Assembly (NCBI GenBank): GCA_030434875.1
Contig: JAUISW010000001.1
Coordinates: 3,233,501-3,297,500, forward strand
Length of the DNA: 64,000 nucleotides
Origin: Lachnospiraceae bacterium C1.1
Lineage (GTDB): Bacteria; Bacillota; Clostridia; Lachnospirales; Lachnospiraceae
Direction: 5' to 3'
The notes under the pieces are model-generated. The model did no database searches and had not been told where the DNA came from. It was given only the letters and a program-made list of their open reading frames with translations. Both the position numbers and the translations under genes were made by a program. Positions 1 through 8,399 of the stretch are shown in pieces. The stretch's first letter is position 1, and every line of letters starts with the position of its first letter.

Positions 1-595
1 TTTCCTCATACTCCGTCATAATATTTTCTTTCATCTCTTCTGCATCAGAATGCAGATCTCGCGACATATATAAAAGTTCACAACCTGCAGGTTCTATCTC
101 TTCTAAAGCAAAATCGAAAAGATCTTTATTATCTGTCTTAAATTCTATTGTGCCCTCTTTAGCCAGTATGCCTGAAAAAATCTTCAAAAATTCTTTTGAT
201 TCCAGCCTCCGCTTTGCATGCCTTGCCTTTGGCCACGGATCAGAAAAATTCAGATATATTTTTGAAACCTCTCCGGCAGCAAAATAGTCTCCTATTTCAG
301 CCGCATCCATTCTGATGAACCTTAAATTCCGGGGCTCATTCTCCATCTCATCCAGTTTTTTCAGTGCCTTGATCATGACACTTTCATATCGTTCAACACC
401 GACAAAATTTATATCCGGATATTTGACCGCCATATCAGTTATGAATCTTCCCTTTCCCATTCCAACCTCTACTGCTATGGGATTATCATTTCCGAATATC
501 CTGTTCCATCCCTGCTTTGTTTCTGCGCTGTCCTGTACACATCTTCTATCCTGAGCCACAGCCTCTCTGGCTCCCGGAATATTTCTAAGTCTCAT
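1..595 (-). CDS. trmB: tRNA (guanine46-N7)-methyltransferase, 3' end outside window
   Basis: TrmB transfers a methyl group from S-adenosylmethionine to N7 of G46 in the variable loop of tRNA. About 198 N-terminal residues are visible; the C-terminus runs off the left edge. The protein opens MRLRNIPGAREA, the usual TrmB start. The SAM-binding motif VEVGMGKGRF is at residues 42-51 and the family signature NFSDPWPKARH at 115-125. Only a weak purine stretch (AAGAAGAAA) precedes the ATG. The exonuclease gene ends 15 bases upstream, so the two are probably cotranscribed. No frame disruption is seen. Confidence 0.93.
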   Translation of the reverse strand, partial: MRLRNIPGAREAVAQDRRCVQDSAETKQGWNRIFGNDNPIAVEVGMGKGRFITDMAVKYPDINFVGVERYESVMIKALKKLDEMENEPRNLRFIRMDAAEIGDYFAAGEVSKIYLNFSDPWPKARHAKRRLESKEFLKIFSGILAKEGTIEFKTDNKDLFDFALEEIEPAGCELLYMSRDLHSDAEEMKENIMTEYEE

Positions 596-610
596 TTTCT
601 TCTTACTGCT

Positions 611-1600
611 TCACTTTCTTTTTGATTTTCTTCTATTTCTGCCTCTGACCTTCTGCTCCATAGCTGCCAGCTTTGCCGCCTGCGTCTTGGATTTCTTCTC
701 GCGTTTCTTTAAGACTTCTATATCTTCCTTAACAGCAGTCCTTACTGTTTTTACCAGATAAATATTACCGTTTTCGCATTTTTTAATCCGTAATTTAGAA
801 CGCATCAGCCCATGTTCTTCACATTTTCCCACGCAATAATAATGCTTATTGTTAAGCGTAAACCACGGAACTGCTTTCTTTAAGACCTTTCCGCAAATAT
901 AGCATCTGAGCAATATGGTCTCCGGTTCTTTCTGCGCCTCCTGCTTAGACGCAAATTCTCTGGAAATATACTTTGAATATGTCTTAAACCTGGCATGAAC
1001 CTCTGATGCGGCATCCTTTGGTCTGTGGAAGACATCTATCGAATAATAGTCCTCAACGTCCGGTCTGGCCATTTTTTTCAGTATCATCGCTGTATAATAG
1101 GCATCGCTGTCTGCCCTGTGAAACATGTCATTTTTTTCAATATGCATGAAATCTACAGCGGTTTCCAAACCCCTGCGGCTCTTTCCATCAGAATAGACTA
1201 TGCTGAACAATTTCTGAACATCCAGATAATTTATCGGTCCGTCCGAAAGAGGATCAATACCATAATAACGCATATTTATCTGCAATTCCGTAAGATCAGA
1301 ATTCCCCCAGGTACAGAATATATAATCATCGCCGCACCATTTTAAGAATCGCTTTACCACATGCGGGAAAATTTCCGCATCATCAAGTTCCTCCATTTCC
1401 ATGTGAATTACCTGCTTGGTCATGAAGTTCATTTTTTTATATACCTGCGGACGAATATATTCGTTAAAGGTATCAACTATATTTTTGTTTTCATCAAGTT
1501 TGACTGCGCCTATTTCTAAAATCTCAAAAGGAATATTCGGGTTTTCCGTAAGTGCTGAACCCTGGTTCCACTCGAGATCAAATACAATATAATTCTTCAT
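611..1600 (-). CDS. DEDDh 3'-5' exonuclease domain protein
   Basis: This is a 329-residue protein with an RNase T / DNA polymerase III epsilon-type exonuclease domain over about residues 1-185. The first metal-binding motif is FDLEWNQ (D8, E10), and FHRADSDAYYT holds the later His and Asp. Such enzymes remove nucleotides from 3' ends of DNA or RNA; the substrate cannot be told. After the domain come paired cysteines (CYICGK, then CVGKC) that could bind zinc, and a strongly basic tail rich in KRKSK that may bind nucleic acid. No strong ribosome site precedes the ATG. It lies just upstream of trmB on the same strand. Confidence 0.85.
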   Translation of the reverse strand: MKNYIVFDLEWNQGSALTENPNIPFEILEIGAVKLDENKNIVDTFNEYIRPQVYKKMNFMTKQVIHMEMEELDDAEIFPHVVKRFLKWCGDDYIFCTWGNSDLTELQINMRYYGIDPLSDGPINYLDVQKLFSIVYSDGKSRRGLETAVDFMHIEKNDMFHRADSDAYYTAMILKKMARPDVEDYYSIDVFHRPKDAASEVHARFKTYSKYISREFASKQEAQKEPETILLRCYICGKVLKKAVPWFTLNNKHYYCVGKCEEHGLMRSKLRIKKCENGNIYLVKTVRTAVKEDIEVLKKREKKSKTQAAKLAAMEQKVRGRNRRKSKRK

Positions 1601-1634
1601 ATGATTAAGTATATCTTAAAACCTGTCTTATAAC

Positions 1635-1672
1635 AACAAAAAAACTGTGGAAACAGTTTCCCGTTTCCACAG
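1635..1672 (-). terminator. Rho-independent terminator of the feo operon
   Basis: Read on the minus strand, CTGTGGAAAC pairs with GTTTCCACAG over a 10-bp perfect stem with an 8-base loop, followed at once by a run of T. It lies 12 bases past the stop of the Fur-like gene and ends the iron operon. Confidence 0.9.
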
Positions 1673-1683
1673 CTTTATCTGCG

Positions 1684-1929
1684 TCATGCGTCTGTATCGG
1701 CAATTTCTATACGCTCTATGCGTCTCAGAACTCCAATATCTTCAAGCTGGCGTACCATGCGATAAACAGTTGCCACTCCGATAGTATCGTCTTCACTTGC
1801 CACCTGGCAATACAGATCCTTGCAGGTAGTATAATCATTTTTCAAAATGATATCAACTATCAGTCTTCTCTGTCTTGTAACACGACATCCGCTTTTCCTC
1901 AGACGATCAAGCACTTCAGAGCTTTTCAT
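1684..1929 (-). CDS. Fur-type winged-helix domain alone, last gene of feo operon
   Basis: This 81-residue protein matches only the N-terminal DNA-binding half of Fur family repressors (SGCRVTRQRRLIVDIIL, then IGVATVYRMVRQLEDIGVL). The normal C-terminal metal-binding and dimerisation domain (full Fur is about 140-150 residues) is absent. The stop is followed directly by the operon terminator, so the short form looks natural and not a recent truncation. Three cysteines are present, two spaced as CKDLYC. Its place after feoB resembles that of FeoC, a small winged-helix partner of FeoB in enterobacteria. It may act as a FeoC-like accessory or local regulator; this is inference. A strong AGGAG precedes the ATG. 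Confidence 0.8.
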   Translation of the reverse strand: MKSSEVLDRLRKSGCRVTRQRRLIVDIILKNDYTTCKDLYCQVASEDDTIGVATVYRMVRQLEDIGVLRRIERIEIADTDA

Positions 1930-1953
1930 AGGCTCTCCTCCGTGTCTTTCTGC

Positions 1954-4119
1954 TTACGCAACAGACCTCTTTGCCTGAAGTTCAGAATTCTTATAAGGAT
2001 CAGGTCTGAACATTCCAAAGAGAAGTGCTGCCAGAATGATAAATCCGATTACAGTTCCAACTGAGAATGTTCCATAAACTACAAGGCATCCGATCTGATA
2101 TACCATGAATGATACAAGGTATGCAAAGAGATTCTGGAATACGATCATAAATGTTGACCATGCCTTTGAGTTCATTTCCTTCATACCCGTTGTGATCGCT
2201 GCAAGACAAGGTGAATCAAGCAGGTTGAAAAGAAGGAATGAAAATGAGCTTACAGCTATGGTAGCTGCCGGGAAGAAAGCCTGAACCCCGCTCCAGAGCT
2301 GAGCCTCTTCTTCTGCCTCCTCACCAAGACCTGCAAGAATAGACATCGTTGAAACGATCGACTCCTTTGCGATAAATCCTGAAAGCGAAGAAGCAACTGC
2401 CTGCCATGTTCCAAATCCGAGAGGAATAAAGAGCGGAGCAAGCACACCACCGATAGCTGCGATAAGCGAATTATTTGCATCCTCTACAAGACCAAATGCA
2501 CCGCCTTCAAATCCATAAGATGAAATGAACCACATTACGATGCAGGCAAGGAAAAGAACTGTTCCTGCTTTCTTAATGAATGCCCATGCTCTCTCCCATA
2601 CATGCATAAGAACTGTCTTAGCTGCAGGAATATGATATGCAGGAAGCTCCATAACAAAAGGTGCTGCCTGACCATGGAAATACTTGGTCTTCTTTAAGAT
2701 GATAGCAACGATAAGAACTGCTGCAATACCGATGAAATACATTAATGTTGCAAGATACCATGAACCGCCGAAGATAACACCTTCGATAAGTGCAATAACA
2801 GGAAGCTTAGCTCCGCAAGGGATGTAAGTTGCTGTCATGATAGTAAGACGACGGTCATTGTCATTCTCGATAGTTCTTGATGCCTGGATTCCGGGAACAC
2901 CACATCCTGCTCCGATGATGAGCGGTATAAAGCTCTTTCCTGAAAGGCCAAAATGACGGAAAACTCTATCCATAACGAAAGCGATACGAACCATGTATCC
3001 AACGTCCTCAAGAATTGAGAGGCAGAGGAAAAGCATTACCATCTGAGGAAGGAAGCCAAGAACGGAACCTACACCACCGATAATACCGTTTACAATTACA
3101 TCGATAAGAATATCGCTTGCACCTGCTGATACAAGTGCGCCCTCTACTGCAGGAGGAATGATCTCACCAAAGAGTACATCATTTACCCAGTCAGTACCCA
3201 TTGTACCGATACCGCTTCCTACTGAGAACCAATATACAAATCCCATGATAACAAGGAAGATCGGAATACCAAGGACTCTGTTTGTAACTATTCTGTCGAT
3301 GGCATCAGAAGTTGAAACCTTATTCTTAGGCTTCTTGATGCAGCTTGCAACAACCTTAACGATATAATCATATCTCTCGTTTGTGATAACACTTTCAGTT
3401 GTATCATCATTTGCTGTCTCAAGTCTCTTTACAACTTCTTTAATTTTGCTGTCTGCATCTGCAGGAATACTTGTACTCTCAAGAACCTTGCTGTCCTGCT
3501 CGATAAACTTGATAGCATACCATCTTCTCTGAGCCTCACCTGCAATACTCTGAGGAAGAGCTGCATCAACCTCAGCTATAGCCTGCTCAGTCTCCTCTGA
3601 GAATTTCTTCTCAGGTATATATGTCTTGTGTGCCGCTGCAAGCTTCTTTGCTGCTTCAACAACCTTATCAAGACCGTCTTCCTTAAGAGCTGAAGTCTCA
3701 ACTACCTCACATCCAAGCTCTGCGGAAAGTTTCTTAACATCAATGCTGTCGCCTCTCTTTTTGATGATATCCATCATGTTGAGGGCTATAACTACAGGTA
3801 TACCGATCTCAAGAACCTGAGTTGTAAGATATAAATTACGCTCAATGTTTGTTGCATCAACGAGGTTGATTATTGCCTCCGGCTTATCCTTTAAGAGATA
3901 GTCACGGCTTACAACTTCCTCAAGTGTGTAAGGTGAAAGTGAATAAATACCCGGAAGGTCAGTGATGATAACATCCTTATCACCCTTAAGATGTCCTTCC
4001 TTCTTCTCTACAGTTACACCCGGCCAGTTTCCGACATACTGGCTTGCTCCGGTAAGAGCATTGAACATGGTAGTTTTACCACAGTTCGGATTACCTATTA
4101 ATGCAATTCTTACTGCCAT
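1954..4119 (-). CDS. feoB: Ferrous iron transporter B
   Basis: FeoB is the membrane permease for Fe2+ with an N-terminal G-protein domain. The GTPase motifs are clear: GNPNCGKTT (G1, residues 9-17), DLPGIYSL (G3), NMMD (G4) and SALK (G5). The C-terminal half holds many membrane segments, including the conserved VGYMVRIAFVMDR and GCGVPGI regions of the Gate domains. The start at MAVRIALIG is chosen because GGAGG sits six bases upstream; a longer reading frame seven codons upstream overlaps that site. The length of 721 residues is normal. It is cotranscribed with two FeoA-type genes and the short Fur-like gene, under Fur boxes. Confidence 0.97.
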   Translation of the reverse strand: MAVRIALIGNPNCGKTTMFNALTGASQYVGNWPGVTVEKKEGHLKGDKDVIITDLPGIYSLSPYTLEEVVSRDYLLKDKPEAIINLVDATNIERNLYLTTQVLEIGIPVVIALNMMDIIKKRGDSIDVKKLSAELGCEVVETSALKEDGLDKVVEAAKKLAAAHKTYIPEKKFSEETEQAIAEVDAALPQSIAGEAQRRWYAIKFIEQDSKVLESTSIPADADSKIKEVVKRLETANDDTTESVITNERYDYIVKVVASCIKKPKNKVSTSDAIDRIVTNRVLGIPIFLVIMGFVYWFSVGSGIGTMGTDWVNDVLFGEIIPPAVEGALVSAGASDILIDVIVNGIIGGVGSVLGFLPQMVMLFLCLSILEDVGYMVRIAFVMDRVFRHFGLSGKSFIPLIIGAGCGVPGIQASRTIENDNDRRLTIMTATYIPCGAKLPVIALIEGVIFGGSWYLATLMYFIGIAAVLIVAIILKKTKYFHGQAAPFVMELPAYHIPAAKTVLMHVWERAWAFIKKAGTVLFLACIVMWFISSYGFEGGAFGLVEDANNSLIAAIGGVLAPLFIPLGFGTWQAVASSLSGFIAKESIVSTMSILAGLGEEAEEEAQLWSGVQAFFPAATIAVSSFSFLLFNLLDSPCLAAITTGMKEMNSKAWSTFMIVFQNLFAYLVSFMVYQIGCLVVYGTFSVGTVIGFIILAALLFGMFRPDPYKNSELQAKRSVA

Positions 4120-4175
4120 TTTATCCTCCGTTTTAATCAAAGTTGTTAGATTTAGCTAACTTAAAGTCTTTAAAA

Positions 4176-4397
4176 TTACTGTATTTCGATTATCTCCGCG
4201 TCGTCTTTTCTGAGTGTGAGCTCATATCCGCGGACGGTAACTTCTACAGGATCTCCTAAAGGAGCTACCTTTCTGACATAGACTTCACAATTTTTTGTGA
4301 TTCCCATATCCATGATACGTCTTTTTAACGCACCGTCGCCCTTAATGTTAACAACCTTGACGGTCTCACCGACCTTGGCCTCTCGCATTGTACGCAA
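4176..4397 (-). CDS. feoA: FeoA domain protein (second copy)
   Basis: FeoA proteins are small SH3-like cytoplasmic partners of FeoB. This 73-residue protein has the typical form: GDGALKRRIMDMGI, then a VAPLGDPVEVTVRGYELTLRK core. The start is taken as TTG because GGAGG lies eight bases upstream; the in-frame ATG three codons later would be 17 bases away. It sits between the first feoA copy and feoB, so all three are translated from one message. Confidence 0.93.
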   Translation of the reverse strand: MRTMREAKVGETVKVVNIKGDGALKRRIMDMGITKNCEVYVRKVAPLGDPVEVTVRGYELTLRKDDAEIIEIQ

Positions 4398-4414
4398 TTC
4401 AACATCCTCCTTCT

Positions 4415-4627
4415 TCAGACCATAATTTTTTTTGCTAAATCGGCATCAAGAGCTACTCTTGAATCCCTAACATTTACTATAAGGTTTTCCGAAATTTTTG
4501 ATACGACCGTTACTTTAGCTCCTTCTGTAAAGCCAAGATTGTTGAGGAAACGTTTTGTATCGTCAAGCCCTCCAACCTTCTGTACAGTGAACTCTTCTCC
4601 CGGATTAACCATTGTTAAAGGCATCAT
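4415..4627 (-). CDS. feoA: FeoA domain protein (first copy)
   Basis: This is the first gene of the iron operon. After the MMPLTMVNPGEEF start it shows the FeoA fold pattern GGLDDTKRFLNNLGFTEGAKVTVVSK and ends with a valine. AGGAGG lies six bases before the first ATG of the MM pair, so the fourteen upstream codons of the open frame are leader. It is only about 30% like the second copy by eye. Two divergent FeoA proteins beside one FeoB are common in Clostridia. Expression is presumably iron-repressed through the Fur boxes upstream. Confidence 0.9.
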   Translation of the reverse strand: MMPLTMVNPGEEFTVQKVGGLDDTKRFLNNLGFTEGAKVTVVSKISENLIVNVRDSRVALDADLAKKIMV

Positions 4628-4684
4628 GTGTAACCTCCTAGCGCTGACTTGCAAGCGTCTGAATTTCATTTGTCACAGCATCAT

Positions 4685-4699
4685 TGATAATCATTATCA
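4685..4699 (-). promoter_or_regulatory. Fur box (perfect 7-1-7 palindrome)
   Basis: TGATAAT-C-ATTATCA is a perfect 7-1-7 inverted repeat, the core Fur recognition pattern. It lies about 20 bases downstream of the -10 box of the feo promoter, where bound Fur would block transcription. Confidence 0.9.
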
Positions 4700-4714
4700 T
4701 TTTAGTGCTTAATT

Positions 4715-4743
4715 ATTATGCACTTTATGATAATAATTGTCAA
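4715..4743 (-). promoter_or_regulatory. feo operon promoter with overlapping second Fur box
   Basis: On the minus strand, TTGACA (4738-4743) and CATAAT (4715-4720) are separated by 17 bases, a good housekeeping promoter. A second Fur-like box, TGATAAT-A-ATTGTCA on the plus strand (4728-4742), overlaps the -35 element with one mismatch. Two boxes bracketing the promoter predict tight iron repression. Confidence 0.85.
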
Positions 4744-4911
4744 TATAATTATTTAAATAAATGCAATTAATTGGTTAGGAATAGGTAACTTTGCACTCCT
4801 TAAGTTATTATAAATACTATGTTTTTTTCGTTAAATCGTTTCACCATTGTTGTTTATAGCAAACAAAATAAGCTTAAAATCGGTCATTGATTTGTTATAT
4901 TTAAATAAATC

Positions 4912-4936
4912 CACAATATGAACAATTCATATTGTG
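4912..4936. repeat. 11-bp perfect inverted repeat in the feo-FHA intergenic region
   Basis: CACAATATGAA and TTCATATTGTG flank a CAA loop. The 400-base gap between the feo start and the FHA gene otherwise holds only the feo promoter and AT-rich sequence. The hairpin lies 92 bases past the FHA stop and has no clear T run. It could be a weak terminator of the pilus operon or a protein-binding palindrome. Confidence 0.6.
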
Positions 4937-5027
4937 AATTTCGCACAAATTTTATCATTTGCGTAAACAGGCGTACTAACGTCAATTAAAAATCGCTTAA
5001 ATAGCTTCTTTATCGGATTTTCGAATT

Positions 5028-6470
5028 TTATATACTAAATCGCATTGTAACATGTCCGAACTTTATAATATCACCGTCAGTTATCTCTGCATTCTCATCC
5101 GGCTGTAAACGCCTTTCATTCAGACATGTTCCGTTAGTCGAATTCAGATCATTTATAAAATACCTGTTTCCTGTCTTTCTTATGCACGCATGTATCCGAC
5201 TCACACCGGAATCATTAATTACCCCGTTTGCCTTTCCTTTCATCTTTCCTATTAGAAATGCTTCTTCACCTATATTGAATATAAGCTCTTCCCCCTTTAA
5301 TCTCCCCTTAAGAGATGCCTTTTTGCCTGATCCCCTGTTATAATCCGTCAAAAGAACAGTTTCTTCTTCATCATCTTCTTCATATGTTTTTATATAGCTT
5401 TTATCTTCTTCATTCTGCAGACCAGATCTATCAGGTTCATCTTCCCCAAAGCTTTCATATTCATCATTTTCATATACGCAGTATCTTGCTTTTTCTATTT
5501 CTTCATCCAGATAATCCATTTCATAAAAATCCTCATCCGTATGATCATCTCTGTAAAAATTATCTGCTTCTGTCAGATCTGTATGAAGCGATCCGCTTTT
5601 CTTATCTGTATCCGTTTTCTTCTTAAAGAAATGTATGACCCCTATAATTGCCGCTGCAAAAACTACGGCTATTATTGCCCCCGCCGCCAGATAATCATCT
5701 CCGCTAAGCCCTATATAAAAAAGCAGCTGAGGATTCATAAGCACCATGATATAAAGTCCGACTGCCATCAGCGATAAAAGAACACATATAGCTATGCCTG
5801 TGAAAAGATTTCTTTGTCTATTTGGATCATCTGTCTTTTTAGCAGATTTTTTATTATTGTATTCCTCTCTGGGGATTTCCGGTATTTTCATTTCATGCCG
5901 CATGACTTTCTTTCTTTTTACCGCCTTTGCGGATTTTTTGGACTTCATTTCCTTTTTGGTAAGAGCTGCCGGCGAAATCCCGCCTTCTGCAGCTATATTG
6001 AAATAATCACTGCTGAGCTCTATCGCATCAGAATCATTTTCATCAACCGTATCCACCAGAAACTCCGCCAGCTTTTCAGCTCCCGAATTATCATCATTGT
6101 ACGGAAGACAAATAAAGATCCATTCTTTCGCTGATTCGTCATAGAAAATATATTCCGGATCCAATAATATCTCTTCTGCTTTTAAGAGATAATTATCAAG
6201 TCTTGCGATCAGTCCGGATAAAGATCTCAATAAATGATCCACATCCGAAAAATCCATCTTTCTTCCCTTAAAAAGCTCTTTTAGATTCTTATAATTTTTA
6301 AGATCTATCCTGTAAAAAGCCTCTCCGTTAAGGAAGCTCAGCTGCAGTCTTGCTGCACCTTCAATACTGTTCTTCAAGAGCATTTTTTCCTGAAGCAATG
6401 CCCTCTCAAAATTTTCTTTTCTTATGATCATTGTCGAACGACGATTTTCATTTCTTATCTCAATCTCCAT
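5028..6470 (-). CDS. DUF6382-like / FHA domain membrane protein of the Tad operon
   Basis: This 480-residue protein has an N-terminal domain of about 190 residues resembling DUF6382, a basic linker, two membrane segments (about 215-240 and 250-275), an acidic stretch, and a C-terminal FHA domain (about 405-480) with the usual SRIHACI, NDLNSTNGTCLN motifs. FHA domains bind phosphothreonine peptides, so pilus assembly may respond to a Ser/Thr kinase. GGGAGG sits five bases before the ATG. The gene overlaps the preceding TadE-like gene by 11 bases and is the last of the pilus operon. No kinase gene is in the window. Confidence 0.85.
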   Translation of the reverse strand: MEIEIRNENRRSTMIIRKENFERALLQEKMLLKNSIEGAARLQLSFLNGEAFYRIDLKNYKNLKELFKGRKMDFSDVDHLLRSLSGLIARLDNYLLKAEEILLDPEYIFYDESAKEWIFICLPYNDDNSGAEKLAEFLVDTVDENDSDAIELSSDYFNIAAEGGISPAALTKKEMKSKKSAKAVKRKKVMRHEMKIPEIPREEYNNKKSAKKTDDPNRQRNLFTGIAICVLLSLMAVGLYIMVLMNPQLLFYIGLSGDDYLAAGAIIAVVFAAAIIGVIHFFKKKTDTDKKSGSLHTDLTEADNFYRDDHTDEDFYEMDYLDEEIEKARYCVYENDEYESFGEDEPDRSGLQNEEDKSYIKTYEEDDEEETVLLTDYNRGSGKKASLKGRLKGEELIFNIGEEAFLIGKMKGKANGVINDSGVSRIHACIRKTGNRYFINDLNSTNGTCLNERRLQPDENAEITDGDIIKFGHVTMRFSI

Positions 6471-6936
6471 GGCCGCCTCCCAGACCCGCTATGTTTTTTA
6501 TCATCCTTGTATCCCGGATCACCTGTCCGGGATTTAATCTCTCTGCAACTCCGGTGACTTCAATATGCTTTCCCTTATTTCTGAGCTCCCTGGCCCATAT
6601 AAGACCCGATGGGATCCTGAAATCTCCGCTGCATTTCACTTTTATTTCTTTCTGTGTTATGTCAACCTCTATCTTGATATTTTTTGTCACAAAAAGCCTT
6701 TTATCCAAAAGATCCTTTGCTTCATTTTTTACTTTTCCCTCAATATCTGCACCTTTATAGCTTATGGCGCTTCCCCTGAGAGCAGCCTCATACGCCGCGC
6801 TGTCCAAAACTGCTCTGTCATGCACAAGGAAAGCAGTATATATGATCAAAACGATCACCGAAAAAATTATAGGAAAAAGCAGTGCCAGTTCCACAGTAAA
6901 ATAGGCATTATAGCTTTTTTTAGATATTGATTTCAT
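6460..6936 (-). CDS. TadE/TadF-like minor pseudopilin
   Basis: This 158-residue protein has one N-terminal membrane segment preceded by YFTVELALLFPII, the TadE-type T-V-E-x-A-L signature, and an extracytoplasmic C-terminal part with short beta-rich repeats. TadE proteins are minor pseudopilins processed by a prepilin peptidase and needed for Flp pilus assembly. The ATG overlaps the stop of the upstream peptidase gene (ATGA), which shows translational coupling. Sequence past the membrane anchor is not strongly conserved, so the specific role is uncertain. Confidence 0.85.
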   Translation of the reverse strand: MKSISKKSYNAYFTVELALLFPIIFSVIVLIIYTAFLVHDRAVLDSAAYEAALRGSAISYKGADIEGKVKNEAKDLLDKRLFVTKNIKIEVDITQKEIKVKCSGDFRIPSGLIWARELRNKGKHIEVTGVAERLNPGQVIRDTRMIKNIAGLGGGHGD

Positions 6937-7361
6937 AATGCCCCCATGACAAATATTTCATATATTGCCGGGATCAGGATAAAGGGAAGCATAGGTATCC
7001 GACTTGTCCTGTCAGCTTTTCTAAGGATCAGTGCTCCGGCAGAAAAACAGGCTGATAAAAAGAAAGCTGCTGTCAGAAGAAATAAATTTCCCCAGAATCC
7101 AAGATATACACCTGTTACGCAAAAGACAATCCCGTCTCCAATGCCGATCTTTTCTCTTGTCAAAAATGAAATTCCTATAAGCGCAAAGCCTATTGTCATA
7201 GCAAAAATGGCATCATACAGGCTGATATTCAGATTAAAAGAATCCAATAAAATACCTGCAATAAAAAATATTACTGACAACTTCAGGTATATTTTCTTTT
7301 CTTTCAAATCTGTCACTGTCGAAAGCAGTAAAAATATGATCAATATTATTCCTGAAAGCAT
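6933..7361 (-). CDS. A24 family prepilin peptidase (second in locus)
   Basis: This membrane protease is of the TadV/CpaA type, cleaving leader peptides of Flp pilins and TadE-like pseudopilins. The two catalytic aspartates lie in STVTDLKEKKIY and in IGIGDGIVF (the GxGD motif). About five membrane segments are visible and the length (142 residues) fits the short Tad-type class. The start is placed at MLSGIILIIF because GGGAG lies six bases upstream; a longer frame starts eight codons earlier inside the previous gene. It sits between two TadE-like genes, which may be its substrates. Confidence 0.88.
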   Translation of the reverse strand: MLSGIILIIFLLLSTVTDLKEKKIYLKLSVIFFIAGILLDSFNLNISLYDAIFAMTIGFALIGISFLTREKIGIGDGIVFCVTGVYLGFWGNLFLLTAAFFLSACFSAGALILRKADRTSRIPMLPFILIPAIYEIFVMGAL

Positions 7362-7363
7362 TT

Positions 7364-8308
7364 TTATCTCCCACAATCCGAGCATGCCGGCAGATCCGTT
7401 TCTGAAAGCAGCTGCTCATGTATAGTTCTTTTTAATCCCGGACAGGTCGCCGAGCTGTGATAGCGATCACCATCAGTTGTTATAAAATAAATCCCTGCTT
7501 CGCGCGATCCACAGTATTCACACTTGTAGTATTTAGCACCATATTCATTTCTTTTAGATCCAATATCCGACTTCTTTACATTTTCTATGCTGAGCTTCAA
7601 ATGTCTGCAGTTTCGATTTCTATGATAAACAGTTCCGTAATCTGTTACATATACAATCTCTTCGTCTTCTTCGTCATCATCTGAAGAAGATGCATGTGTA
7701 TTATCATATCCTGTGAAAGCTCTCACCCTTGCACGGTCAATTATCTTTATGCTTTTCAGCTCATCCGGGATAAAAGGTATATCTGTCTCCCAAACTGCAG
7801 CAAGATCGATCATTTCATTCTTCAAAACATCTGAATGAATAAAGCTTATCCCACCGCTTCCTTTCCTTACAGGAGACGAATTTATATAATCTCCGCCGAG
7901 GCGTTCCAAAACTACCGCTTTGGCACCCGCAGCGCCCATTATCTTTGAGCCCGCTGCCCCTCCGATCGAACTTCTTCCCGTAAGTTCCTTAAAGGGATAA
8001 CTGTATACTGAAGCCTCTCTGGCGGTCTCCGACAAAGCTGCCTGCAGATTGCCGGAAAACCTGATTGCTTCGCTCATGTAAATCAGGGCTATCATGGCGA
8101 AGAGAAAGAGAGGTAAGACCAGAGCTGCTTCTACAGTAAGGCTTCCTTTTCTTTTAAAAAAGGAAGCGCTGACGGATCCCCTTTTGCTCTTTGCTTTGTC
8201 TTTCGAGTTCTCATTATTAATTTTTTTATTTATATAAAAACACAAGGGAGAGTGTTCTTTTCTACTATATTTTTTGAAATGTAATTTTATTTTTTCGCAA
8301 AAGGGCAC
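7364..8308 (-). CDS. TadE-like pseudopilin with C-terminal Cys/His repeats
   Basis: After a 50-residue basic N-terminus comes the TadE signature GSLTVEAALVLPLFLFAMIAL and one membrane segment. The C-terminal third, after an acidic linker (SSDDDEEDEE), has two tandem units of the pattern YHxxxxCxxL...CxxC: YHRNRNCRHL...CEYCG and YHSSATCPGL...CSDCG. This Cys/His pattern is found at the ends of many secreted Firmicutes proteins and may bind metal. The start is GTG, nine bases after AAGGAGG. The next gene is the second prepilin peptidase. Confidence 0.85.
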   Translation of the reverse strand: MPFCEKIKLHFKKYSRKEHSPLCFYINKKINNENSKDKAKSKRGSVSASFFKRKGSLTVEAALVLPLFLFAMIALIYMSEAIRFSGNLQAALSETAREASVYSYPFKELTGRSSIGGAAGSKIMGAAGAKAVVLERLGGDYINSSPVRKGSGGISFIHSDVLKNEMIDLAAVWETDIPFIPDELKSIKIIDRARVRAFTGYDNTHASSSDDDEEDEEIVYVTDYGTVYHRNRNCRHLKLSIENVKKSDIGSKRNEYGAKYYKCEYCGSREAGIYFITTDGDRYHSSATCPGLKRTIHEQLLSETDLPACSDCGR

Positions 8309-8338
8309 CCGTCATCACCTCCTTCTTTTTCATTATTC

Positions 8339-8369
8339 AATGATCAAGCCGCAAAAGCACTTGATCATT
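8339..8369. repeat. 10-bp inverted repeat inside the Tad operon
   Basis: AATGATCAAG and CTTGATCATT form a perfect stem in the 91-base gap between the DUF5702 gene and the next TadE-like gene. No T run follows, so it is more likely an mRNA-processing or stability hairpin than a terminator. Confidence 0.6.
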
Positions 8370-8399
8370 CTTTTGATAAAACGACCTTTAGCGTTTGTA

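Noticed and set aside
3158..4159. Antisense frames inside feoB and other large genes
   Set aside because: They mirror the codon pattern of the real gene and lack ribosome sites and domains.
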